A stretch of 64,000 nucleotides of DNA from contig CATNEN010000034.1 of assembly GCA_950097015.1 (NCBI GenBank), positions 2,147,501-2,211,500 of the forward strand, given 5' to 3'. The first letter of the stretch is position 1. The number at the start of each line of letters is the position of its first letter. The notes beneath the pieces are model-generated. The model saw only the letters and a list, made by a program, of their open reading frames with translations. It did no database searches and was not told where the DNA came from. This document shows positions 10,724 through 22,320 of this stretch, one piece after another. The position numbers and the translations under genes were made by a program. The DNA is from Macrostomum hystrix. Lineage: Eukaryota > Platyhelminthes > Macrostomidae.

Positions 10724-13700
10724 TCAGCAACGGCACGTTCCGACGATGTAGACTAAAAGAGTCGGTCTGCCACGGTTCCGCTGCCGACCCTCCTTATAAA
10801 ATGGCAGTTTGCCTTGAGCACTAGATGCTGCGTCATCGTAGATGTAATGGGTGTTTCCACGAACGATGCGGCCGTAGAAATGACCGGGCACAGCAATTGT
10901 TGTGCAACAGAGATTGTAACTAAAATTAGTGAATAAAATTCCATACATTCGAAGCTTGCACCCAAGATACTAGTCATTAACTAGTTAAACCGTTAACTTT
11001 CTGTTAACGAAGTCAAGTTTTTTATTAACGATGCCCAACACATGCTGAAATTAGCTAGCCTGAATATGTAAGAATCACAAACGGCGCATTGAACCAGTCA
11101 ATCGGTAGCATACATTGTAGTCCCATCATGAAGAAACTACGCGGATGACATCGGAGTCCTTCCACAGCTGCCTGTGAACTTCCCCATCGAAGTCTTTCTA
11201 AAGCCCTCTCAGTCCATGCTTTAATCTCCAAATATTATCAAGCACCGGAAGTTGATATTCAAGAGAAATGTCAAAGGCAGCGTGCACTTACTGAATGGAT
11301 CCGTCCTCCGGGAAAGGATGCATGACTGAGTGAGGTGGGAGAGTCTCCCGACCCGTTGCCGAATCTGGAATGCCCACAACCACAACTGGCGGTGGAAAGT
11401 TGGCAAAGCGGGGATGGTGTAAGTAGCGCGAGTCGAGGTTACAGTCGAGGCATTCCACACAGCGGTCGCCAGAAGTAAATACTTCCCGAAGATAGGCCTC
11501 GGGAGACATTAAGATCCGGCGGCTGTCACCAGAGGGCGCTTGCTCCGGAGTTGGAAGCACAAGTTGGTAGAAGCGCCGTGTCTCCTCTTTGCGGCAGAAG
11601 GGGCAACCCACACGCTGAGTTATAGCATGAAACTCTCCGAGCACCCAGGTAGTAACATCCAGCGCTCCCTGGAATAGGCTTATATCGATTTCCTTGGAAG
11701 TGCTGGACCGGCGCCTCACGACAGCGCCACGCCGGTGCAATTCAGGACAACGCAGGAGCAGCCGAGCCCGAGCGAAATGGATACTCTCATGAGTAAAAGC
11801 CTGGACAGCTGCATGCAGAAAGTCAGTCAGGGGAGCGCAATCATCGGGAAGTCGCTGGACTGCCTGCCGAAACTCGGAATGGTCTCGCATTGCAAACGTC
11901 AAAGCTGTCAGCAAATGGTCAACTGTACAAGCATTCGAGACATGAACTGTTAAAACATCGTTGCCGTAAGGCACGTTACGAGAAGTCGAGTAGTTCCTCA
12001 GCATTGCAAACTGCACTTCTCTGGATGACTGGGCAAAGATAGCGGTTCGCTTCGGCGAAGTGTAGGTGGCTGATGGACGCTTGCGCTTCTTGTTTACGAT
12101 ACCAGCAAAATGTGTTCCTTCCTCTGTCAGATTCTCCTCGAACTCCATCGCTGTGAACGGATTCTCGGCTGAACGTTGGCTTGGACGAACGGAATTTCCA
12201 ACAGGCACAGAGGGTCCAGAGGCAGATGCGGAGCCTGGCACAGAGGGTCCAGAGGCAGATGAGGCAGATGCGGAGCCTGGCACAGAGGCAGATGAGGCAG
12301 ATGCGGAGCCTGGCACAGAGAGTCCAGAGGCAGATGCGGAGCCTGGCACAGAGGGTCCAGAGTCAGATGCGGAGCCTGGCACAGAGGGTCCAGAGGCAGA
12401 TGAGGCAGATGCGGAGCCTAACACAGAGGGTCCAGAGGCAGATGAGGCAGATGCGGAGCCTGGCACAGAGGCAGATGAGGCAGATGCGGAGCCTGGCACA
12501 GAGGGTCCAGAGGCAGATGCGGAGCCTGGCACAGAGGGTCCAGAGGCAGATGCGGAGCCTGGCACAGAGGGTCCAGAGTCAGATGCGGAGCCTGGCACAG
12601 AGGGTCCAGAGGCAGATGCGGAGCCTGGCACAGAGGGTCCAGAAGCAGATGAGGCAGATACGGAGCCGGGCACAGAATTTTCGTTAGTAAGAACAGACGC
12701 CCCTGGGGTAGTACGTGGCATTGTATCATTCTGCATAAAATGAGTTGGATGCTCGTTGGAGGAATTTGCTTCACTATCCGAGCAATCGGAGGTGCCGCTG
12801 CGAACGCCTTCCTGTTGCAAAAAGACTCCCAATGGTCGCAGGAACTGGTGGTACACTCCTGGCAGCTTTCTGTGCATTGTCCTAACAAAAGTCATGGCAC
12901 TTGGCCGCTGGTCATCAAGGAGGCTGCCCTTAATGAGGCGAATGCAGAGTTCAGTACTGCCCTCCTGGAAGCTGTGCAACGACTCAGGGGTTGCAGCATA
13001 CATTTCTTCCCGGGCGTAACGCCAAGGCTCAGACATTATGCTCGTAAAGAGCGGCAGGTACGGCAACATGACGTCAAGGAGCTTGCGTGCCAACGGAGTA
13101 CAGCGGAATGGATTCGGAACAGCGCGGAAATCTTCCTCGTCCAGGTTGGCTGAAAATCGATTCTCCAGTTGTTGGTGAACATTTTGAAAGATCTGCCAAA
13201 ATGGAGATGCCCTCTTGATTGTATTGTCGGGTCTAGCGTAGAGCAGTTCCTCCGCAGGAATAAATTCCTCCACATCATCCAGTTCGTCGGCAATGGCGGC
13301 GTCCAGCAGCTGCTTTGCAGCCACATTCTGGCCACCCAATGTGAGCTCCTCCATTGGAAGTTCTAGAACCTCCAGAGTTGGTGCAAGGAGCAGACCAAAG
13401 AATGCTGTAACTACCATTTTAGCTCTGGCGAGGCACGTTGTGCGTACAAGCGCACCAAAGACGTGCTTCCAATAGCACGAGGCTCTTTGTCCTGCCATGA
13501 GGTCACTATTGTCCAGCTCGTAAACTCGTGCACAATATGGCTCCTGCCAAGTCCCACGAGGCAGAATCCCCGAAGCTCACGCTGTGAGAAGGACCGACGG
13601 AGCACGGCGCAGCAGAGTCGTAAATATGGAAGAATGTCCATTCCATGGTGGGCATAGGTAAGTGCAGCCAGGCTGGGGATGTTGAAGTCAGTGACAGCTT

Positions 13701-15120
13701 GAAGCATTGTTAGGCTAGCAACGGATTTCCGTGCTGCTGTGATGAATGTGTCCAATGCAAACTTTATAGTGGACTTAGTCTGCGAGTTGGACAGAAGCAG
13801 CATAATTGGCACTGGAGCTTCCCCTTCAATTGGATGATGCAGAGCCAGGGCATGCAAGTAAGCACCGTGTCCATCGGCCAGGGGCGCACCAGTTGAGTCC
13901 AGACCGACACGAATCGGTAAATTGCGACAGTGAAGCACTTTTAGAAGCCGAATTGCTTTGTCCATATAGAGCAGGGCAAAGCGCGGGTGGCCAACACCTG
14001 GTCGTACGTTCACATCTCTGATGAACGGGGGATCGAGCATTTCCCCGTTCATTAGGATATCCATGATTTGATCCTGGGAAAACCTTTCTTTCAACCGCTC
14101 CTGAGATGCCGCAGTTCGCAGCACGCTAGAGGTCGGTACTTCCGGTGTAATGCCATCCGTAGCCAGCTCTGCAGACACAGAGTATGCGTTAGAGGAGTTG
14201 ACTCGCTGGGCCAACTCTTCTCGGCGATGACCTCTCAGTGGGCGTGGCTTCACAGTGTGCGGTTTAAGGGGGCCGCTCGCCCTCAGAGTCCACAGCAACC
14301 TACTATCCTGTGATGTTAGCCTGAAGCGAGCGTTGCAGGAGGTGACCCGGCAGTAGACATCTGCCGTCACCTCTGCCGAGGTAGCTGCCACCCTGCTTCG
14401 CTGCACGCATAAGCAACAGGAGAGCATAGTCGAGAAGTGCGGAAAGATGAAGTCCTGCCAGTTCTTTTGCAGACGTCCGCTGCTATCTAGGATGATCGCC
14501 GTGTGCAGTCTCGCATGAAAAATCGGCTGCTCACTGCAAAGAAATGACTCTTATTTGTATACATGCGATGAAGTTAGGGTCATGATGTTTCAAAAGAGCC
14601 CTGACTAAAGACCATTGTAAACAGGATTCATGCATGACACTGCAAAAGTTGATCTAAAAATCCAGCAAAATACTTACTCCTCATTGGCGCTTTCTTTGTC
14701 TAGGACTTCATCGTGGACAGGATCGTCTGATATATCTGTTAAAATCTTTACTGCGTTCCTGCGAAACTGGTCATACAGCCAGCGTCGGTGAATGAATGAG
14801 TCCTCAAAGCCCAACAGAATGCATGCCCTGGACCACACTGTCCCTACAGGTGTGGGTCCTGGCAGAGGCTTGGTAGCAACATCTGAGTAACTCAGACGAC
14901 GAGAGGCAAACAGGTTCTGAATGTCATCGACGGAGACGGTATTCCAATCTGAAATTAACATGGCAAGTCACTTAAATAGTCTGTACCATGAAAAAAAGGA
15001 GTCATATGCAACGTCTGCATGAGTGTTGCACAAAGTCTGAAGCAATCAGAAAAGACAACAGGGCAAAAAAACTTACTCATTAGAAAGTCTGCTAATAATT
15101 GCCAGTCAAGCCCACAAAAT
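10724..15120 (-). CDS. Transposon gene 2: RNase H-like transposase fused to a USP-like peptidase
   Basis: Four exons fit: 15077-15120, 14678-14948, 14533-11292 and 10919-10724, with GT-AG introns and matching phases, about 1,250 codons. The first exon or start is probably further upstream near the inverted repeat. The transposase part contains IRVGLDSTGAPL, then a VTDFN motif, SHIVHEF, PFRCTPLARKLLDVMLPYLP and GSTELCIRLIK, which offers candidate catalytic D, D and E. After a Ser/Gly/Pro repeat linker and a basic KKKRKRP signal comes VHVSNACTVDHLLTALTFAM (Cys box), paired cysteines (CPFC, CVECLDC), PPPVVVVGIP and, in the last exon, VPGHFYGRIV (His box) and HYIYDDA (Asp). These resemble the Cys, zinc-finger, His and Asp elements of ubiquitin-specific proteases. 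The reading frame changes once, between 13411 and about 13580, so the copy is frameshifted there unless this is an assembly error or an unrecognised splice. Confidence 0.78.
12190..12690 (-). repeat. Coding tandem repeats (SASGPSVPG type) linking transposase and protease parts
   Basis: Units of about 30 bp, with 9-15 bp additions, encode GSASASGPSVP and variants. They lie between the transposase region and the protease-like region, so they form a flexible, probably disordered linker. All length changes seen keep the frame. Confidence 0.9.
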
Positions 15121-15198
15121 CTGAAATGAAAGTGACACGTCTCATGTGCATAGCTTGAACATATAGATACATAGATGTACCACTATAATAATGACTGA

Positions 15199-16789
15199 AC
15201 ATGAAGGAACAAGAATTTCGTGTTCTTTATGGACCATGGATTTTTAGTCTAGACAGATAACAATTGGTGCTCTACTTTCAACGCAAATATATAGACAAGA
15301 ATAGACGGAACATGAAGGAACAAGAATTTCATGTTCTTTATGGACCATGGATGTTTAGTCTAGACAGATAACAATTGGTGCTCTACTTTCAACGCAAATA
15401 TATAGACAAGAATAGACGGAACATGAAGGAACAAGAATTTCATGTTCTTTATGGACCATGGATGTTTAGTCTAGACAGATAACAATTGGTGCTCTACTTT
15501 CAACGCAAATATATAGACAAGAATAGACGGAACATGAAGGAACAAGAATTTCATGTTCTTTATGGACCATGGATGTTTAGTCTAGACAGATAACAATTGG
15601 TGCTCTACTTTCAACGCAAATATATAGACAAGAATAGACGGAACATGAAGGAACAAGAATTTCATGTTCTTTATGGACCATGGATGTTTAGTCTAGACAG
15701 ATAACAATTGGTGCTCTACTTTCAACGCAAATATATAGACAAGAATAGACGGAACATGAAGGAACAAGAATTTCATGTTCTTTATGGACCATGGATGTTT
15801 AGTCTAGACAGATAACAATTGGTGCTCTACTTTCAACGCAAATATATAGACAAGAATAGACGGAACATGAAGGAACAAGAATTTCATGTTCTTTATGGAC
15901 CATGGATGTTTAGTCTAGACAGATAACAATTGGTGCTCTACTTTCAACGCAAATATATAGACAAGAATAGACGGAACATGAAGGAACAAGAATTTCATGT
16001 TCTTTATGGACCATGGATTTTTAGTCTAGACAGATAACAATTGGTGCTCTACTTTCAACACAAATATATAGACAAGAATAGGCGGAACATGAAGGAACAA
16101 GAATTTCATGTTCTTTATGGACCATGGATGTTTAGTCTAGACAGATAACAATTGGTGCTCTACTTTCAACACAAATATATAGACAAGAATAGGCGGAACA
16201 TGAAGGAACAAGAATTTCATGTTCTTTATGGACCATGGATGTTTAGTCTAGACAGATAACAATTGGTGCTCTACTTTCAACGCAAATATATAGACAAGAA
16301 TAGACGGAACATGAAGGAACAAGAATTTCATGTTCTTTATGGACCATGGATTTTTAGTCTAGACAGATAACAATTGGTGCTCTACTTTCAACGCAAATAT
16401 ATAGACAAGAATAGACGGAACATGAAGGAACAAGAATTTCATGTTCTTTATGGACCATGGATGTTTAGTCTAGACAGATAACAATTGGTGCTCTACTTTC
16501 AACGCAAATATATAGACAAGAATAGACGGAACATGAAGGAACAAGAATTTCATGTTCTTTATGGACCATGGATGTTTAGTCTAGACAGATAACAATTGGT
16601 GCTCTACTTTCAACACAAATATATAGACAAGAATATATAGAACACAAAAGAACAAGAACTTCATGTTGTTAATGCAAAATAAATGTTTAGTCTAGACAAA
16701 GACAAATAGTAACAACTGACCTATTTTCAGCACAAAAATAAAGATAAGAATGTATGGAACATGAAGGAACGATGTCAAGAATTTCATAT
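15199..16789. repeat. 111-bp minisatellite array in right TIR, about 14 units
   Basis: This is the reverse complement of the left array, with the same unit and variants, but about eight units shorter. The outermost, diverged units (16680-16789) pair exactly with those at 5106-5215, so the copy-number difference arose inside the array. Confidence 0.95.
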
Positions 16790-18069
16790 TAAGTAAGTTA
16801 GTTAGAGTTTAATGAGTTGATTAAAGACAAGATAGAAAATTAATATTATTAATATTAGTCTATATTATCTTATCATCTATCTCATCTTATCAGCCTTATT
16901 TGATGTTCCAAGAAACGTAAAATACTTTTTTCTTCTTTATCTGCGACTGCATGGCATTATAAATTTCATGGGACTTGTCAACCATTTGTTTGATTCCATG
17001 TATATAAATGTACAAAAATGAGGAACTCAATTATAATGTATAATAATGCCAATGGAAAGAACCAATTGAAATGAATGGCAAGTAGATGCTCAATATAATT
17101 AATTATGTAGGATTGTAATGTAGGTAAGCAATAAATGAGCTTGCACTGATACACACCAATAATTGACACTACTGCACTGAGAATGAGGTAAAAAATGCAC
17201 AGTGTTGCCAACCAATGAGTCAATGACTTGTTTACATTGCTTGTATAGGCCTAATCTTTGTTCTTTATGAGTGTCCAAGTACACTATTCAGTACACTAGG
17301 TCATAAGTACAAGGACCACTAGAAGAAGAGTGGTCCTTGCACAAGTCTTGCTTACATTCAAAGTGGGAGAAGTAACTGATGCAATAACTAACAACAGACT
17401 GAGTGCAGTCTTCTCGGATATAATCGAATATCTTTAATGTTAATTTTGGTTTTAACTCTAAGTTAGACTTTAGTTTTTGTCGACATTGTTGTCTCCAGCG
17501 GCAAATGTTTTGTTAGTTTGCTTGGAATAATTTTGATAACGCCGGGGAGAAATTTGTGACATTTTATGTTCATGTATAATGACGTCGATCTCAGCAACTA
17601 GGGCCATCGCAAAGTTGCGGTTTTCGAATTTTTGTAGTTTAGGAGAGTAGCTATGCGATATGTGTGCTTTCGCAATGTACCCTATAATACGTTCTTTTAT
17701 CGCAGCAAGACACCACATACTTCAGCCGATTTAGTTTCTCCGACGTGCCTAAAAGGCAAAGAATTTGATGCCTTGATTTGAAATTTCACACAGTTATTAC
17801 TGGCACGTGCCTATGTAGGATTTAGAAATCATCGCACGAATTAGTTGATATGTGCATCTTTGGGAAGCCATCCTCACGCCATCCTCACGCCATCCTCATG
17901 CTTTCATATTTTAGAGCCATTCACACGCACGACCATGGCATATATCGATGCAAAAACAGGCATTGCATATCTGTCTTCATCGTATCTGCTAATTTTAGGC
18001 AGTATCGCAGCCATCGCACGTTGTTTTCAAATATCGTGAGGATGGCATGAGGCTAGGTTTACGTCAGTG
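15199..18069. repeat. Right terminal inverted repeat (about 2.9 kb)
   Basis: 16790-18069 is the complement of 3826-5105 and ends GGTTTACGTCAGTG. The inner part is the 111-bp array. Transcription of gene 2 starts from or near the inner edge of this repeat, as gene 1 does from the left repeat, so the repeats may carry a shared promoter. Confidence 0.92.
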
Positions 18070-18075
18070 GACCAT
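18070..18075. repeat. Right target-site duplication (GACCAT)
   Basis: This is an exact copy of 3820-3825, directly after the terminal CAGTG. In the channel gene it reads ATGGTC (Met-Val) on the minus strand. Confidence 0.93.
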
Positions 18076-19636
18076 CGGGCTGTCAAGGCTGTATGTGATC
18101 ATGTTCATTATCGTTTTTATGCATGAGTAGAGAGACAGAATTCCTATCTCAAAGTCTGGCGAATCGACCAGGATATAGAAGTCCAGACTAAAAAGTACAA
18201 TCCAATAAAACAACAGGGGTAGTGCTGCCATGAAACTGGACAGCATCGAGTGAAAGATAAAGAACAGCTTGCCAGTTGGCCTGGACACAATCTCCAAGTA
18301 CTGCGCAAAGTGAAGCAAAGTGAAAGAAATAAACAATGTGTTTGATCCGATGAACATTTCCTGGGTTGTTACGCCAACATTATCGTTTCGGAGTGGGGGC
18401 AGAAGGGTGTAAAAGTCAGGTTTTTGTAGAAAACTTGACGATGTACAGAAAATGGCTCCGCTCAGGAGGGCAACGCACAGGTAGGTGTCGAAAACTGAGC
18501 GACGCACGAAGCAGCTGTGGCGACGTGGATTCGGGAGCATCAACCGTCTCTGACCTCGCTCGTAGATGTAGAAAAACAACTTTATCGTGACGACGAAGGA
18601 TTGGAGTATCAAAATCGTCGCTATCATCGAAATGCTGCCATTTACCGATAAGAAAATCTCAGTGCATGACTTTCGCTTCACAACCTGCAGCTCGAAGAAT
18701 TGATAGTACAGGCTTGTGTTGTAAAGGGACGTCTTGTTGTAGCCTTCACGCGCAGCGGCGGCAATTGTGGCACGATTGCAATGAAGCAAATTGCCGATGG
18801 ACGAGACGAACATCATGACGGACTCAAGGACGCCAGTCAGCAGAAACATCACCGTAGGCACACTTAAAATCAGCACACGCAGAACTGTTAGCATTCGAGT
18901 TTGTTGGATGTACAGGCGAAACCATTGTTGAATTTAAAGGATCTTCGAGTAGTTTAGACTTCTTCAGAGCCTCCACCTGGCTAGACCCCACGTAGGTGAG
19001 CAGATGCAGAGGACTCATTTGGCATCGGCTGCCATGACACAGGTCATAGTCTGTCAGATCATAGAGCCTCACCGTCCAACCGCCAGATCGACTAACCGAG
19101 CTCAGTAGATAGCTGGGAAGGTGCAGCAGCTTGCGAGCCAGTCTGAACGCGCCAAACTTAACACAAGCCTCAAGTGGTCTGAGTCCGGTCGAGTCCTCTT
19201 GCAAAATTAGACTGCTCAAAATGTGAGGCGTTCTGGCTAGTGTCGCCAGGATTGCCGCCTCGAACGCTTTGGCTCGTTTATACCTCGGCGCAAACATCTG
19301 GCAGCGCGCCAGACTGTGCAGTACGGTGCTGCCGTCGGGTTCCAGTTGGGCCAGGTGGTCAGCACAGTCGGCCAGCAGCAGATCAAATACCCGCACAGAC
19401 TGGAGCAGAATTGCCAGGTGAATGGGGTAGGCGAATTGCAGACTCAGCAATCCATACTTTGTGGACTTCTGTCGACGGCATCGACCCGGGCACCGCATCG
19501 CTGCGGGTAAGCCGTCCACAGTGTCGCACAGCGGCTGAGCTAGTTTTCCTGCCAGGTCCGGCCCCATTGCCTGCACGAAGGCCACCGGGTCATCATCAGC
19601 GAGTGCCTGCAGGGCCTCTTCCGATGAATAATGCAT
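18070..19636 (-). pseudogene. TRP-type (TRPV-like) channel, 5' part with ankyrin-like region and S1-S6, interrupted
   Basis: From ATG 19636 the frame encodes about 230 residues with ankyrin-like segments (YPIHLAILLQSVRVFDLLLA, later DGSTVLHSLA and MSPLHLLTYVG). After a one-frame change near 18905-18950 comes a membrane domain of several hydrophobic helices (for example RVLILSVPTVMFLLTGVLES and MLSSFMAALPLLFYWIVLFS). A pore-region segment, ILSLYSCIKTIMNMITYSLD, leads to SP and then the transposon. The linker LLEDPL to QQWFRLYIQQ across the frame change resembles the TRPV ankyrin-to-S1 linker. Without the insert it would continue into S6 at 3825. Because of the frameshift and the 14.2-kb insert in a coding exon this allele cannot make the full channel. 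The frame change could be a sequencing error; the insertion is not. Confidence 0.78.
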
Positions 19637-20194
19637 TGCCTATAGTCCAGGTGAGTGGCTGAAGCAAATCTCAGGGCAGGCGAGGTCCGAAGGAAGTTTT
19701 TTTCTGGTCACCGCTTTTTTATACACGGCCGCATCAACTATTCCCACTTATTTTAGAGCACACAAGCACGCTTGCTCCAAGCAGTCCACAGCCTGAGTTC
19801 TTTTTGCAATATTTGCCAAAGCAGAAGTCTCTTTTATGTAATCAGTACGCGCCCTTCTTGCAACACAAACGTTATATGGATTCCACCTTTTTCAGATTGT
19901 CTGCGTGTCTGGTATACACAAATAGGCTGTGCAATTGATTGGTCAGTAGATATTTCAGATTAGCCCCAGACTAAAAGTATGCAATGCTAATATTTAATAA
20001 GGGCGCTAATGTTTGCCAAATAAATTTTTTCGCCAAATCCAGCCTTTATTTGCCTAATCCCGAGCGGCTACAGTCTCCATTGCTCACTGAGGAGTAGGTA
20101 TTTTTCAAGCGATTTTGAGCAATAATAAAAATGCTAAATCGACTGACTCTTACTTGAGTGCCGCCATTGATTGGAGAATAGCCAGGCACGTGAC
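19637..20194. other. Spacer upstream of the TRP gene
   Basis: No gene or repeat is recognised. It should hold the promoter and 5' untranslated region of the minus-strand TRP gene, but no TATA-type motif could be assigned with confidence. Confidence 0.4.
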
Positions 20195-20330
20195 ACTTAA
20201 CTCAGGTGGTTCAGAGCTGTGCGGATGTGGGATTTTAGTGAAGTACCCCACGCAGATCCAGGAGGTCATGGGTTCGAATCTGTAAAATCTCGTAGAATGA
20301 TTACAGCCTGCGTGAATCTTGCTCAGGGGC
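20195..20330 (+). repeat. tRNA-like SINE fragment (weak)
   Basis: TGGTTCAGAGCTGTGCGGA followed about 65 bp later by GGGTTCGAATCT looks like decayed A and B boxes of a tRNA-derived promoter. No tRNA cloverleaf closes, so this is read as a SINE head and not a tRNA gene. Confidence 0.4.
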
Positions 20331-20514
20331 CAGCGGAAAGAGCCTCTTCATTCTCCCTAAGTCGACGTCGCCTTACAGTACTCACAGACTACCTGCTAAC
20401 TAATTAGAGCAGTAAAACAAGCCGTTTGCATTTTTTGAGACTTGTAAACAAGTTTGTCTGAGTTTGAAAGTACAATGCTCAAATATGTTATTATTGTATC
20501 TATGTTAGCTCTGA

Positions 20515-21240
20515 TGTGTTTCAAGGAAATTGCTTATTCCAAACCTCGGGAGGATGTTGAATTTCCTTCTAGGGGAACTAAATTTTCGCTACCTTAAAGG
20601 GATATTGCATTTCCGGAGCCCCTGGCTTCGGCTACAGTCGGAACAATGCCTAATTAGACACCTTGTGAGCACATCGTTTTTTAACACGGTCAAAGCCCCG
20701 ATCTGTCTTGAAGTCTTTTGGCTCTCGAATGTCTCCAATAGTACATGCACAGATAAGCACAACACTTTTGTCTGCTATTGGTGATAAATGATTTCAAAAT
20801 AAACACGATTTCGTTGATAAGTCGATGTTCAAATCAGCCTCCGATTAATTGGCGGCGGAGTACGGCGGAGCGCTTCTGACTAGTTCAAGATCGGTCCTGA
20901 GCTGGAATCCGCAGCAAGGCCTCATTAATTAGAGGCTTAATCTAGAAGAAATGGCTTGGGGTTCACTCCAGATGCCATTCCAGGTACCTTCGCAATTATC
21001 CGTGTATATGTACTTTATCGTTAAATTTGCTCTTGCTTTGTAGGCTTCCAATATTTGGACTCAGCATTAGCAGTAGAAAGACCATGTTATTTCCCGTATT
21101 TGAAATTCCCACAGCCCACTTCACGACAGCTCCCAAACCGAATGACCGATTTTCGTGAAGTCCACCATGTGCAGTGTATTGCACTGTATAAACCTCTTAG
21201 GCTAATCCACATTGGTTCAATAAAAAAAATTAATATATGA
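20515..21240 (+). repeat. Dispersed repeat, related to 53040-53300
   Basis: CTCCCAAACCGAATGACCGA, with the following GAAGTCCACCAT, matches 53090-53125 (CTCCCAAACCAAATGACCGA...GAATGTCCACCAT). Both regions later have a CTAATCCACATTGGTT-like or CGAACCCATATCGGTT-like tail ending in an A-rich tract. This suggests the 3' end of a retroposon. The 5' limit is uncertain. Confidence 0.45.
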
Positions 21241-22012
21241 TCAATACAAGGCTTTTCACTTGTAGTGACTTTCTTCGCACAGAATATTTAATGTGTCGTT
21301 ATATTGTTTAGCGGTTTTAACGTGTATTGCGAATAAACAACCGGTGTAGCATCGAGGACCAGTACATAGGACAAGCTTCGCACTAGACATACATGCGTGG
21401 TGTTCGACAACAAGTCATAAACGTTATACAGTTCGGTGATTTTTTAAATTCAAACAAAAAATGGTAAAGTTATTGTAAAAAATTCAAAATGTTAACTTTT
21501 GTTGAATTAAGATAAACAGTAAGTCGACAAACCGAGGACTGACACAAAAATAGAACCGTTCAGAGCTACACGGACTTCTAGACTTAGAACCTGGATTGAG
21601 AGTTCTATGACTCCGAGTCTATTATTCCTAATTGAGTGCTTCTTGTCGTGTTTCTTGGTTCCAGGCTAAATATTTAGAAGACTAATGAAGGTCTGAACTC
21701 ATTATAGCCGGATATACATTGGTAGATAAAAATATAACTGATAGATAAATATGTTCAGTTTCAGGGTAACTAACAGCCAACTGCATGTGTTCTGATAGCT
21801 ATGAAACTTTGAACAATCTGGAGCGGGTACTTAAAGAAGACAGATTGGTATAAAAAGACAGTGTATACTGCGTCAGGAATGAAATATCGCATAACTCATT
21901 AGAACTCGTGATATCTTAAGCACGTGCAGGTAATAAGCGTTAACAGTACATTGAAGCGGTGTACTTCTCTCTGATCGTCGGGCACTCGATGGATTTCTGA
22001 CACTTTAACGAA
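21241..22012. other. Spacer, no gene recognised
   Basis: AT-rich sequence between a dispersed repeat and a SINE, downstream of the receptor gene. No open frame above 60 codons is convincing. Confidence 0.4.
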
Positions 22013-22320
22013 TTTCTACCATTGACAACCAACAAATAATAATTTGCAGAAAGGCTGCAGGCAATGGCACATCATTTGGTCTCACTAGACCGGCAGCCAG
22101 CGAGGAGGCAATTCTGCCTATTTCACTCTCTTCTGAGCACACACGCAGACAGATACTGTACGCAGGCACACACTCAAACAGGTTGTATATGTTGTCACTC
22201 ACAGGTGCGAATTGCACGACAAGCCCACAAGCCTTCTCTCCGCTGCTGCGCCATAAATGAATGTGGCCTCGCCGCGGAATCGAGCTCAGTGCGTTAGACC
22301 ACGCTAGCCCCTCCTGCACC
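22013..22320 (-). repeat. tRNA-derived SINE, family A (copy 1)
   Basis: On the minus strand it reads a tRNA-like head with B box GAGCTCGATTCC, then GCGGCGAGGCCACATTCATT, a body with GTGTGTGCTCAGAAGAGAGT-type sequence, and an AATAATTATTTG-like 3' end. The same order occurs at 35103-35460 (+) and 57190-57497 (-). Confidence 0.82.

Larger units (their letters stand above)
3826..18069. mobile_element. 14.2-kb DNA transposon with giant inverted repeats, transposase-protease gene and second gene
   Basis: The ends are CACTGACGTAAACC and its exact complement, inside a perfect 6-bp target duplication. Long inverted repeats run from 3826 to about 7545 and from about 15199 to 18069. Their outer 1.28 kb mirror each other closely (position p pairs with 21895-p) and their inner parts are arrays of a 111-bp unit. 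The roughly 7.6-kb centre holds two convergent genes: a repeat-rich protein (+, 7553-8965) and a spliced transposase/USP-like gene (-, 10724-15120). The 6-bp duplication recalls Polintons, but there is no DNA polymerase B, retroviral-type integrase or capsid gene and the termini are not AG...CT. The termini look superficially like CACTA elements, which duplicate 3 bp. The superfamily is not assigned. Confidence 0.92.

Noticed and set aside
12066-12743. 225-codon plus-strand frame (EGPEADAEPGT repeats)
   Set aside because: Antisense shadow of the Ser/Gly/Pro linker repeats of the transposase gene.
3826-18069. Polinton/Maverick identity for the giant transposon
   Set aside because: The 6-bp duplication fits, but there is no polymerase B, integrase, ATPase or capsid gene and the termini differ.
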